From positions 9,687,001-9,751,000 of the forward strand of contig CM067530.1 of assembly GCA_034509925.1 (NCBI GenBank): DNA of 64,000 bases, read 5' to 3'. How positions within the stretch are numbered: the stretch's first letter is position 1; every line of letters starts with the position of its first letter. A program made the translations under genes and the position numbers. The stretch is from Hirudinaria manillensis (Eukaryota > Annelida > Clitellata > Hirudinida > Hirudinidae). This document shows, in pieces, positions 1 through 17,497 of the stretch. Under the pieces are notes generated by a model. The model did no database searches and was not told where the DNA came from. It saw only the letters and a list, made by a program, of their open reading frames with translations.

Positions 1-218
1 ACTTGACATTTGTTTATTTTTGGTTTTTTTGGTTTCTTCATAAGATATGTAAACTTGAAGTATTCCATTAGGTGACATTGTAAAACTAGTTATTGTACGT
101 TTGTTGAAAATTAAGTTAAAAATCAAATTTATTGATTGTCATGAATCTTAGACTGTTAATGCAGGACTAGGTGGTATTAATTATGATTTTTATTAACCAA
201 TTATTTGCAATTTTCAAG

Positions 219-2047
219 ACACATAGTCCACACCGAGGGTTATCGGGCTCTCTTTAAGGGACTTGGGCCAACGCTTGTCGGAGTTGCACCTTCTAGGTTT
301 GTTTTGAGACTTGCTGGATTTTGTTGGGTTGTTTCATTTTAGAATTTACAGTTTAATGTAATTATACAATAATTCATAAGTAGTTATGATGTCTAGAAAT
401 ATATTAGAAGGTAATTGAAACTGGGTGAACAGGCAAAGTTTAATAAATAAATTTGCTATCAATGTATTAATCTCCAGAGCAATATATTTCACATCCTATG
501 ACCACTGCAAGAAGATGTACTCTGAATTGATCGGCCCATCTTCCCAGGCCGAGTTCTCGACCGTACATCTACTGTCGGCTGCTTCTGCAGGTATGCAATC
601 GAGTAGACCTTGATAAAAAAATATCACGGGGATTTATTCAACGTAACGATTTACTGCTGATTTTTAATTAATTTATCGGATGGCAGAATTGCGACGGTGG
701 ATTTAATGTTCAATGACAAAGGAAAATTCACTGTAGTTGGATCAATTTTTATGGCAAGAGAGGATTTAGTGTCTTCAAATCGAGACGTCGTTCGCATGAT
801 ATTCTTGCAATATCGAATTATTAATTATTTCTTATGCATTTCATTTTCTTTGACATGAAAAGCGAGAAGCTGTAAGTACCTTTTGTGCGTAACATTGGAT
901 GTCCGAGTGGCTAACTGTTCATTTAATTTCCACTGACAAAACTGGGAAGGTTCAAGCCTTCATGTCCTTTTGGCATTTTTATAATGAACTGTTTGTCAAT
1001 GCCAGTTTTTAATGTGGGAAAAGTTGAGGCATCGCATCGAGACCCTTTTGCCTTCGTTAATTTTGTTTATTTCAGTTGTCATGATGTTTTTACTGGTGCT
1101 TGTTGTTTGAAGGTTTTGTTTGTACCACTTCCACCAATCCTATTTGGATGATCAGAACGAGACTACAACTGAACAACAAGTAGGGAATATTTCAGTGCCA
1201 CTCTCAACTAATAATCTCTGTAATCACCAATCTTTATTCATAAGGAGTATCTTAATTAACTATCCTTTCATTATTAAACGAAATTGTCAACTTTCTGAAG
1301 GACTGGCTCTGGGTCGTCCACGATGCAGTGCATCCGTTCCATCTACCAGCAGCACGGCATCGCAGGCTTCTACAAAGGTCTCGTGGCTTCCTACTTTGGT
1401 ATCACGGAAACGGCCATACACTTCGTGATCTACGAGGCCATCAAGGCCCAGATCGTCGAGAGCAGAAGGAAAAAACTGATGCTCGAAAAGTCCCAGAAGG
1501 TGAGGAGTTTCTCCGGAGACGGTAACTCCATGAACGGCCCCATCGTGGATGGAGAGGAAGACGACCTGTTCGACGTAGAGGATGCCATGAAAGGAAACGT
1601 GGAGCCGGTGGAGTTTCTGAAGTACATGGGGGCCGCTGCCGTTTCAAAGACCGTCGCCACCTGCATAGCCTACCCTCACGGTTCGGTTTCGTCACTGTTT
1701 CAATTCAAATGAGATGCAAATTAATCGACGCTCTACCTTTCGCTTTACATCTTCGTCGTCTTGCGTGCGAAAAGTTTGGCATCTATGCAAATAAAAAAGA
1801 ACATCTTAAAATTAATAAATTGTAATTTTTTTAAAATTTGGCAGAGGTTGCCAGGACACGACTTAGGGAAGAGAACTCTAGATACAGAACCTTTGTTGGG
1901 ACCATTGTTACCGTCTTCAAAGAAGAGGGACATAGGGGATTGTACAGAGGTCTGGGCACTCAGCTTATAAAGCACATCCCGAACACAGCCATTGTCCTGG
2001 CTACCTACGAAGCAGTTGTTTATTTGTTCCACAAGAATGGCTTTTAA
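219..2047 (+). CDS. SLC25A33/36: Mitochondrial pyrimidine nucleotide carrier, SLC25A33/36 type (5' partial)
   Basis: Exons read at 219-296, 478-590, 1113-1179, 1301-1680 and 1845-2047, all with AG/GT borders and consistent phases; the first exons lie left of the window, so about 279 residues are seen. Visible: end of carrier repeat 1 ([15 protein letters not shown]), repeat 2 signature [11 protein letters not shown] with Trp where most carriers have an acidic residue, as is known for SLC25A33/36 and yeast Rim2, and repeat 3 signature PHEVARTRL. The C-terminus [12 protein letters not shown] also fits. The family exchanges pyrimidine (deoxy)nucleotides across the mitochondrial inner membrane for mtDNA and mtRNA synthesis. 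The loop before repeat 3 (exon 1301-1680) is longer and more acidic than I expect from the human proteins. SLC25A33 and SLC25A36 cannot be told apart here. An AATAAA lies near 2364. Confidence 0.9.
893..985 (+). repeat. Possible tRNA-derived (SINE-like) fragment
   Basis: Within an intron of the carrier gene, GTCCGAGTGGCTAA (about 901-914) resembles the A box of a Ser/Leu tRNA, and GGTTCAAGCCT (about 949-959) resembles a B box. Spacing is about 35-40 nt. No cloverleaf folds by eye, so this is a decayed tRNA pseudogene, a SINE head, or chance. Confidence 0.25.
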
Positions 2048-5000
2048 CATCGGTCAATATCGCTTAATTATCAGACCTCAACACCTTTTGAATGCATCCT
2101 GTCATCTTTTGGAGTTTTATGTTTTAGGCAAATGTGTTTTATTTTTTTTTTGTGGCAATGAAGTGTTCTTGTTGATAGGCAATTCAAATGTAAAAACATT
2201 GTTGAACATCAATTATCTTTAGTAATATTGTTTTTCCCCCATCCATCTAATTATAATTCCCCATTTCACTTAAGACATTTCATATATTCTGATTATTACA
2301 ACTTATGGTAGGATATTGCATGTATGGGTACTTACGGTTGGAAAAACAAAATCACTTTGACATAAATAAATGTCTGACAATTTGTTGCCAATTCCAACAT
2401 CAGAACGAATTGTTTGAGACCTGATTTATTCTCATTTGAACGAGTTTGAGGATGGTAAAGTGCTTAACCGGATCTTCGAGATACAGGAGAGGCAGTTTAT
2501 CATATTTTTGGATGAATTGTGACGAGATCTGGAAAAATAATTTGGCGCAAAAATGCGATCGAGACCACAATTATAAAAAGTCGATTGTGGTATTGAATTT
2601 ATAAAGGGCGAAGTTTGCATTGAAACAATTTTTGGTCCTTGGCCCTCAACAAGTCCTTGTCTACCTCGATTTGGTCAAAAGGGACCTTCGAAAATGAATT
2701 TGATATTGCATTTTCCACGTTGATTTTGATTTAGTGCTATGTTTAAATGACGTACTTTTTATATGTCAATGAGTTCATTTGTACAGCGCTATTCATAGCA
2801 TCGTATACAGGAGCGTTTCGTTTCAATAGCGCTCCTCGCAATGGCGTTTAATCCAATGCAAACTGAGTATTCTTCAAGACAAATTAAATTATAGAATAAA
2901 TTCAAACTTTTGGAATCTAACAAGTTGGGGATTTTAAATGAATTAAATGCAACTTTTAAAAAGATTAAGAGGGTTCTAATATTTATCTCAAAATAGAGAG
3001 AAGATGTCGCAAGGAGATATTGCGAGTTTTAAAGCTTGAATTTCGGACTCGGAATGCAAAGATACTTGAAGTACTTAAAGCCTCGAAAATACAAGGACTT
3101 AGGGATTACGATAAGTAAAATTGCTGTTGTTTAGCAAGATATAGTCACATTAATATAAGTATAATATTGTTTAGTAATATATATTCAAATAATATATAAT
3201 CTATTTAATACCCCACAATAAGCCTTTAATTCGGCGTTTTGGAAGGAGTTATCCGAATATTGAAACTTATACAGGAGTTGATAAAAGTTAAATAAAAATT
3301 AGAACTCCCAAGTTCTACATCTGGAAGAGGTTACTCCGGAAGTGGATACACCAGAAGAGATAAAAGGTTACTTAAAATTTGTTTGTGGTTGTAATTGACA
3401 AAATCTTTGTAGGATGATCGCACTCAAAGATCAGTGAAATATAGTTTGGGCATATTTTTCAGGGTTAAGGTGCTCCTGTTAAGGTGCGGGTATATGTCGG
3501 CAGGCATAACATGAAAATTGGAATAATTAAAAATGAAAAACAATGTTAGCAGAATCACAAAATTCACAATTTAATTTAATAAAATTTCCCTTTAATAGCT
3601 TCAAATATCGATATTGATTGTTTTTTTATATTCTTTGAAAACCTGTATAAAACATTTACTTTGTCAAAGCCTCAAATTGAAACCTATTTAGTACCATATT
3701 GATTTAAATATTTATTTGCCCTTAGTAAATGATGCCTAATTGAGGCAATTTTGATGATTTCAAATAAAATAACATTTAATTTTAAAAAGATACTACTGAG
3801 ATATTAAATCAATAAGCCATTCTTGGGGACATTTCGTTTTAAATTCACCGGCTCTTTGTAGTCTTTAATGCTTAATTGTTTTTTTCATTTCTTCAGTCGA
3901 CACTGACATCTTTCAGCATTTCTATGTAATTCATTATTGTTAGGCTGTTTTGGCTAGTTATTTAAACCATAGGCAGGATAGATTCTCGAAATTCGATCGT
4001 TGGCGATCATGTTTTGATGATACCTAATTTAAATTATGTCTAGTTACTTCCGTAAACCTCACTACGTGAGGGTTTTCATACGTGATTCGTTAATCACAAC
4101 AAATTATGCTAATTTTCCAACTTCGAGCGCTAATGTTTGAAAGCCAGGACATGATAATCGATATCCGGTTGTTTGAGGATACCAGAACGCACAGTATGAA
4201 ATTGTCTGAATCTGATGTTTCGTCTTAGTCTTGGCTTTGCTCAACGGTTCGGAACTAACGTGCTATTATTTACTTACATATTTTAAAAATTCTTTCAACC
4301 CCAGTTGTTGAAACATTGAAGCTAGTCGTGGCCAGCTGTTCGCAGGTTGCTTAAAAACGCAATTGTTATTTTTTTGGTCTCTTTGGAGTTGTTTGTGAGA
4401 ATCTGTTGATTGCTATGATATTCGACGAAAATACACACATTTGCACCCAAAGACACGTTCCCTGTCTAAGACTTGCGCGACAATCGGTAAAAACGTCATC
4501 ATCAAGTGAGTATCCATTGAAATAGTAACAGCACTTGTTTGTTAATTTCAACTTCTCGTAAAAACCTTCAACAATGAATTTTCAACATGAAATTTTACCA
4601 ATTAATGGACAAAAAATGTTTGATTGTTTAAATTTCACCATTTAAATTATATAAATTCATAAATCAACAAATCATTATCATATGAACACCATCCAATTGG
4701 AATAATATTAATGACAATTAATACAAAGTCGATAGCTCAAGGGAATGCAATTTAGGCCTGCGATGTACAGTGTTCCTAAGGAAGTCCAAAACCTAAACTT
4801 TGATCTCTCATCGCTTGCCAGCTGATTCCCAATGAGCCAATGTCCTGATAACAGCCTTATCACTTTCAGGAAGCGATATGAAATTGAGCCAAGATGATCA
4901 AGTTGCGCTCAGTCCTCTTGCTATTGATTATGAGTGTGAACTATTTTTTTAAAGATATTAAAACTTCTTCACTACTATTTTATTCTTCGTAATGTTTCCT

Positions 5001-6165
5001 AATGGCTCTTCAACACCATGATCTTGCTGTGGAACACCTGTGAAGAAGATTCAAAATTTCCAACTTTGTCCCAATCATTTCCAAAGTTAGGTACACGTGT
5101 AACACATATGTAATTCTTAATGCAGTCCTTTTGTTTGTCAATGCCAAATACGATAAAAAAATCAGGTTCGGAGATGATTTCAAGTTCAATGATTATAAAG
5201 AATTATGACCTTTGATAATTTTTAAGATAATTTTTTTGAAGTCATTTCATAAAGGAAGTTGCAGGGAGTCTTATCTAGAATTTTGTTCTTTTGATGATCG
5301 AGGGGTCAAATGAACGAGGACATTTTTGAAATGGTAATGATGATGATGATAATGACAATGACGATGACGACATTGACGATGACGATGATGGTGATAGTGG
5401 TGGTGACAGTGACGTAATTGTTGGAAGAGTTAGTTTTATTGAAAACTTTATTTTTGGATTCGACATTAATGGAGATATTTGTAAAGCTTTTTAGTAACAG
5501 AGCATCAAATGCTTGACAATAAGGTCCTCTGGCGTATAATAACGTGTGGCTTCGCGAGCAGATAGGACATTGGTTTAACTGCAGTTAATTCATTCATTTA
5601 ATCTAGCGACTTAAAAACTGATGTCAAAATATTGACAATAAACTACGTCCATGTTTTGATAGTGCGTGTCTGTGCTGATTCATTCATTTCAAGAACTTGT
5701 TGGCGCTTCTCAACAGCAGGTTTTGATTCTCCCCTGTCATATATAAGAGGCCTTCAATGTCTCCCAGAGCACTAGATGAAGTTGAAGAATTGATGATAAT
5801 AATAATACCAATAGTTTTGATAATTATTTTTACTATGCTTACAATACAAGTTAGCTAGGACGCTGTCATTACTAGTGAGTGCTGTTGAATAATTCGATAT
5901 CAACATCGGTTCTAATTTTAGGACGACAAATTTCAAAATTTAATCGAATAATTTCAGGCGTAAGTTGGAAATAAAAACAGAAACAATTGTCAAAGAGTTG
6001 TTGAAATCGTTATCATAATTGATAGCTAGTTCTACTTTTATTTATTTTCATTTTTTTAGGTCTTGCTACTTTGAATCTACACCACTAACCCTCTTTCAGT
6101 AAACATCAACATCATCATCACAATCATCAGCTTCGTCGTCGTTCTCGTCTTCGTCATCATCAACA
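2048..6165. other. Intergenic region, 4.1 kb
   Basis: It holds the carrier's 3' end, followed by AT-rich sequence with many stops in all frames. A GATGAC/GATGAT-rich imperfect repeat lies around 5335-5415. A TCATCATCA/TCGTCGTCT-rich stretch at 6108-6160 directly precedes the CNT-A start and probably belongs to its 5'UTR or promoter. I see no credible coding exon or RNA gene. Confidence 0.5.
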
Positions 6166-11565
<5,400 letters not shown>

Positions 11566-13015
11566 AGCCTCAAGTGATGAATATGTGTAACGAAACAGAT
11601 TTATTTAAATGTTTTGAAGATTATTGTCGTATTTTTAAACATGTTTTTCGGTTCGTTCTGTCATACTCGGATATTATGATTGGAACAAGAAGCAAGCACT
11701 TTCTTTCTTTTTAAATTTCTTTTCATGTTTTACGGATCGATGTATAAATAAAAATTGATATTCCTTCCATAGTCTAGTTAATGTCTAAAGTGTTCATGTT
11801 ATATAATGTAAATAAAGGATCTAATTTACATTCAAACATTCAAAAAATTTTTTTATCGAAACAAGTTTTGACATCCGATACTTGATCTTCGTCCTTGATT
11901 CTAATCCAAAGTTCGAGTGTTAAGGGATGATTTGAACGTGACCTCGCTACTGAGAGTGAAGAGCCTGGACTGTTCTTGTCACATAAGATTGTAAAATTCA
12001 CGCCACTCGACTTAAATTTAAAAAATGGCATAACATTTGTTGCAATACATTTTAGGAGTATCGATAATTCTTTCCATATTTTCATTAATTTGCTCCATTA
12101 AAAATGAGTCGCATGCAAACATCTTTTTATCATTATGACTTAAAAATCGTCTACGTTCATAAATATTTAGAGCTTGATATTTTCCTAAGATATCTGATAA
12201 AATAGGTGACCTTTTGACATAATTTCATTAAAAAAAACGGGAGATTAATTACTTCAAATATGAACTGGAATCCCTTTATGAATAAAGAAACACTAGCAAA
12301 AATTAGGAAAGTCTCCAAATCCAAATGATCCAAAATGAACCGAAACAACAACTCCGTGACACTGGAGAACACATTTAGTTCTTTATTTGATGCCACCCAT
12401 TCCAATACACTGCATTTAATCAAAGTTGTGTGCAACATATGATTTCAGGGTTGCAATATTTACGAATATTCAGTTTTTGGACATTTAGAGACGCTAAATT
12501 CAGGCTATTGACATTTAGAAAATCAGGAACCTGTAATCAAAAATTGATTACATTTACAATTGTGCCACCGTTTTAGCGAATGTAAAAAGAACAGATCTGG
12601 GTGGATGAGACAACAAATTTAAATTTGAACTTAGACTGTAATTTCGAGCTAGGATTACACTTTAGAGGCCTCAAAATGAATTCGATCAGAGGGTCCGCTT
12701 TGGACAAAAACAGGCGTTTAATGGCAATTTAAATTCCTGGCTAAACAAATGGTCGTAAACTTCTTTCGTCTCGTTTATAAATTAATTCAGTCGATGGGTT
12801 ATTCTATGCAATTCTTCAAAGGACTATTGATAATGTCTACTTGTTGAAAGGTATTGCCTTCGGATTGGACTGCCATATATATATATTATATATAAAGCTC
12901 TATTACGTGGCTTTAAATGACAAGAAGCTTTATCAAATCTACTTAAGCCTAATTGTCAAAATCTGATTTCCGATTCAGCTTAGTCGTCGATTTAAGAAAA
13001 ATTATTAGGGAAAAC
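11566..13015. other. Spacer between the two CNT genes
   Basis: It contains the 3'UTR of CNT-A, with AATAAA-type signals around 11745-11815. It also has an open minus-strand stretch at 12157-12438 (93 codons) with a loosely F-box-like pattern (ILDHLDLETFLIFASVS), and an ATATAT tract near 12875. No gene is confidently supported. Confidence 0.45.
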
Positions 13016-16000
13016 ATGGATACCCCAAAATCTACTTTCTGTGAAATGCAAGATGGAGCTGCGGACATTCCAGATGGGATTTTATTAGCGATTCAGGAAG
13101 AAAATCGAACGAAGGTTTTATTTTCAAATATGAATCGTCCAGAATTGCGATTAGGAGGGCAATTAAATTTATAATTAAATTAATAATAATTAAGATAATT
13201 AAAATTTACTTTGTTATCCAAACTTTGTTATGCAAAAGGAATTTGATGTCATCACATCATAACATTTTATCAAATACAAACTTGAAAACAAATAATTCAG
13301 CCTCTTCTCCTATCAGTTAAGGACCTTCAATGTTTGCAAACTCGATATAAGAAGTTGAAACTCAAAACAAGTTGCAAACGTCTTCAATTTTTGTTTGCAG
13401 ATGGAAAAACAGACAGGATTGAAGAAACAAGAGTCGTCCAGCAAAAAGTCGTGTTACTTGCCCGTTCCAGAAGATGTGGAAATTGAATTCGAGGATGATG
13501 ATGAGGAACCAGACACATGCTCGAAATATGTGATCCAAGTCCAGCAGGAATTATCCTCATATTGGACAAAGTACTCCAAGCATATTAAGCGCTTTACCAC
13601 TTTCTTGTGCATTGTGGCTTACTGTGTTTACTTTGTAGCCGCTCTGTTACACAAATTTGGAGATGAAGGTTTGGAGTGAAATTAGTAATGAAATTAATTT
13701 TTAATGGATATTTTATATTAAAAAGTTAATAAATATTTATTTATGTAATTCACTTGTCTCTCTTCGCGCAAGGTTCCTATAGATTGATTGGAATAACTTC
13801 ACTGGTTGTACTATTCAAGATAGTTCCTCTCTTACGGAGAACGTTTGGAAACAAATTTGAGAAAATAATGAAACCCGCTTTGGACTTTACGATGAGACAC
13901 GCGTTAAAAATTAATTTGTGAGTTAATTTGCGAGTGATATTTTATTATTTTGTTTTTGTGATATTTACCTATTATTAAAATTGTGTACATAACTACTATC
14001 TGGACAGAATAGATTAAAATTCTCGATCACGAGTTAAAATATGCATTAGTGAAATGTATTTAAAATAAGTTGTTTTTTTTTATAGAAATAACAGCAATTG
14101 TTAACAAACTTTAAAACTCCAGGTTGCTACTGAGTACAATCTACTTGTCCGTACTGATCGTCATCATCTTCGATCTAACCCTGTACTCTTCTGATTTGTA
14201 CAACCTGGTTTCTCTTGCTGGAATCATAGTCTACATCATCATCATGTTCATCTTCTCCGTGAAACCATCGAGGGTTTGAAAAATTCTTTAAAACGTTGTC
14301 TTCTTCTAAGCCTCAAACATTCACCTTCGTTCACCTGTATTAGTTAGCAAAGTGGATGTGTCTACACAGATCTACTCTAAGAAGTTATTCTAAAGCACTT
14401 GACTGTACTATCTGCCAATCTATCTGGCAAATCAACTTGTAAATATTTTCAGAGGCTCAATGAGAATGCCATCGTGACTAATTTGATTTAACATAATACA
14501 AATATTTGCTATTATTCTCTAATCTTTTTTAATTATTTGTTAACTTTCCGACCTATTCCCACTTACTTAATAAGATATCCTACTTAAAAGGGCATGCACA
14601 GTTTCGTTACCATCCTCTTAAATCGCATGATGTGATCGTAAATTTTTTTGAATTTATGATTTTCAACCAATATTTCAATATTCTATTGTTTCAAAGAAAG
14701 ATGTGCTATTACAATAGTAATAGTTTCAAAAGCTAAACTTAAAAGCATGTCATGCAGGCAAGACATTAGCAAGTAGAATTAAATTTGATACAAAATTGTA
14801 ATAGATTTTTATTTTCATACAAGCATGTGAAATAATTATTTTGACTCTTTTGAGATCATATTTTGCTTGGTATTTGCCTCAAGTTCACTTTTTAAAAAAT
14901 CCACTTAAAAATCGAGTCTCAATTTAGGTCAAGTGGAGAACCGTGTTGTGGGGATTCGGTCTGCAATTTGCCTTTTCGCTCATGATCTTGAGGTGGTCAG
15001 GTGGTCTTCAAATATTCAAATGGCTTGGTGACAGAGTTTATGACCTTTTGGGATTCATGAATGCCGGATGTCTATTCCTATTCGGACCATCATATAAGGA
15101 TCACTTCTTTGCAATGCAGGTCTAGCAGATAGTCATCCTAGTTTTTTTGTTGTTTTGTTTATCTGAACACGTGCCCGGAACTGCTTCACCTTTGCTTTTA
15201 AGGTGTTGCCGTTTGTTATTCTCATCAGTTCCTTAATAACGATTCTATTTTACTTTGGAATCATGGAATGGATGATCTGCAAACTGGCAAAGATCATGCA
15301 ATCCACCATGGGAACTACCGCTGGAGAATCAATTAACGCGGCCGGCAATATATTTATTGGTCAGGTAAGTATTGTTATTCGTTCGCGTTACCTCATTACT
15401 GTAGGAAATATTCTCACTAAGTTATATATAGTAAACTAAACTGTGCAATATTCGTTATTAGTGTAAATATTTATGAGCAATTAAATTTATTAATATAATT
15501 ATTACCACTTCGGACAGACTGAATCGCCTCTTTTAATTCGACCAATCCTCCACTGCTTGACAGAATCAGAAATTCATGCTATGATGACCTGCGGGTTCGC
15601 CACTGTGGCCGGAGGGACTCTGGCCGCCTATATCCTATTTGGGGTGATTAAATAAATAAATAAATTAATTAAGTAAGTAATTAATTCTTTATCTAAAACT
15701 GTTTAATTCAAGTATATTAGTTCTTTATCAAATCACCATATTTAAAATAACCATGATTAGGTGCATTAAACAATCGAATAGTATTAGAATTTATATCCTT
15801 AATAAATGTTAAACATAATGATTTAAGGTGCCGTCCAACCACTTGCTGTCGGCCTCAGTCATGTCCGCCCCGGCTGCTCTGGCCATATCCAAGATCTCCT
15901 ACCCTGAAACTAAAAAATCTCTCACGACGGCCATGAATGTCGGGCAATTGATGCACAAAGCGTGAGAACTTGCGCCTTTCAGAAATAAAATTTGCTTGAC

Positions 16001-16983
16001 AAATATGTTTAGCCATTTGAGAAGTTATTGTGACGAAAAGGAAATGATTAGAAAAATCTCACACTGTAATTTTTTTTCAATTTCTTTTTATGACACTGCG
16101 ATTCATAAAGCAACCACTGTAACTGGTAATTTTTGTTTCAAAGACCGGAGAAGAGTTTCTTTGAGGCAGCAGCCTCGGGAGCTTGCTTTGCTATCCCTCT
16201 TGTAGCCAACATTGCTGCAAGCCTCATTGCTTTTATATCGATACTAGAAGGTTTTAACGCTGCGCTCATTTGGCTTGGAGACAGAATTGGATCGGATAGG
16301 CCCATTACATTTCAGGTGATAAATAAAAAGTATTTCCGACATTTTGTTCGAATTATTAAGGCTAGTAAAGCGTTGATAATCTTGCAGCTGATATGCTCTT
16401 ACGTTTTGTGGCCATTTGCTCTCGTCATGGGAATCCACATAAAAGACTGTGGAAAAGTCGCCCAACTCATTGGAATCAAGACGTTCATTAACGAATTCGT
16501 TGCTTACGAGTCTCTGAGTCAACTTATCTCCAATAGGAAGCTCTTCGATCAACACATCATTAACAACGGGAGTTGGAACTGGTCAAGGGAAGATATTGTA
16601 CTTAGTCATCTCAATGGAAGCTCAACTATACTACACAACGGGATAATGGAAGTAAGAACGATGGTATTCTACTTTTATAAGTCCACATTTGGTGCATCGA
16701 GATCAACTCCACAGGATCGATCTGTAGTCATTTCAACCTATGCCCTGTGTGGATTTTCAAATATGTGCTCAATTGGGATCCAGATTGGTGCTTTTTCAGC
16801 CATGATTCCATCGAGAAAATCTGTAGTCGCAAAAATTGCAGTAAGAGCCATGATAGCAGGCAACGTCGCATGCTTTGTCACCGCATGTATTGCAGGTTAG
16901 GATAATGCAGAAGTTAACCGCATTTTAATTTTAATATTGAATTTACTTTTTTTTCAGGACTATTATACAATCCTTCGAGGTGA
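13016..16983 (+). CDS. Concentrative nucleoside transporter, SLC28/CNT family (copy B)
   Basis: Tandem paralogue of copy A. Exons: 13016-13114, 13401-13668, 13773-13917, 14123-14273, 14928-15119, 15203-15364, 15518-15643, 15828-15961, 16144-16315, 16388-16651, 16715-16895, 16958-16983; 639 aa. Exons 2-12 have exactly the lengths and phases of copy A, so the pair arose by duplication of a spliced-structure gene. The QTE motif, NEFVAY motif and GFSNMCS are present; the last differs from copy A (GFSNIGS) at two residues in the predicted substrate and cation region, which could shift selectivity. The N-terminal exon is unrelated in sequence to that of copy A. Several introns are very short (16316-16387 and 16652-16714). 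Full length, no frameshift seen. Confidence 0.95.
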
Positions 16984-17497
16984 CAACCTTTATAAAAGAT
17001 AACGTTTACTAAAATCTTTGAAACAGATTCGCAGATAACCTTTGCGAAACTAAATATAGCTAGGTCACCTCTCATAACTTTCAGTATCTTTTAGAAGCAA
17101 TACATTTTAGCAAACGCAATTCACTGTTAACGTTAAACCCAAAGATGTCCAAAGGATCTCAAAGACAGATAAGGTTGAAGTTAAGCTAAGCGCACTTGCA
17201 TTATCGGGTACTCCGAAGGTCTGATCATTTGTTCATACCAACCATCATACTCGTTTAGAATAAAAATGTAGTTTGGCCCACATTTGGAGATGGTACAAAA
17301 TGGCCAGAATTTGGTTTAATTATGGAGTTTAAAAATAACTTCAAACTATTTTATTACATTTTGTCGAGTCAAAATCCGCGACTAACTATCAACTATCTTA
17401 AATATTTAGAGTTTAAAATGTCAAGCAAAAATAAAAAGTAAAAAACCATTAAATGCGTCTCGAAAAGAAAATAACTGGAATAAAATTGATCAAATCT
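16984..17497. other. Intergenic region between convergent genes
   Basis: The 3' flanks of CNT-B (+) and the coiled-coil gene (-) meet here. The sequence is AT-rich with no open reading frame or repeat of note. Confidence 0.5.

Noticed and set aside
1430-1695. Minus-strand frames opposite the carrier exon
   Set aside because: Antisense shadows of the 1301-1680 exon.
5275-5466. Ser-rich minus-strand frame
   Set aside because: It arises from the GAT/GAC-rich simple repeat.
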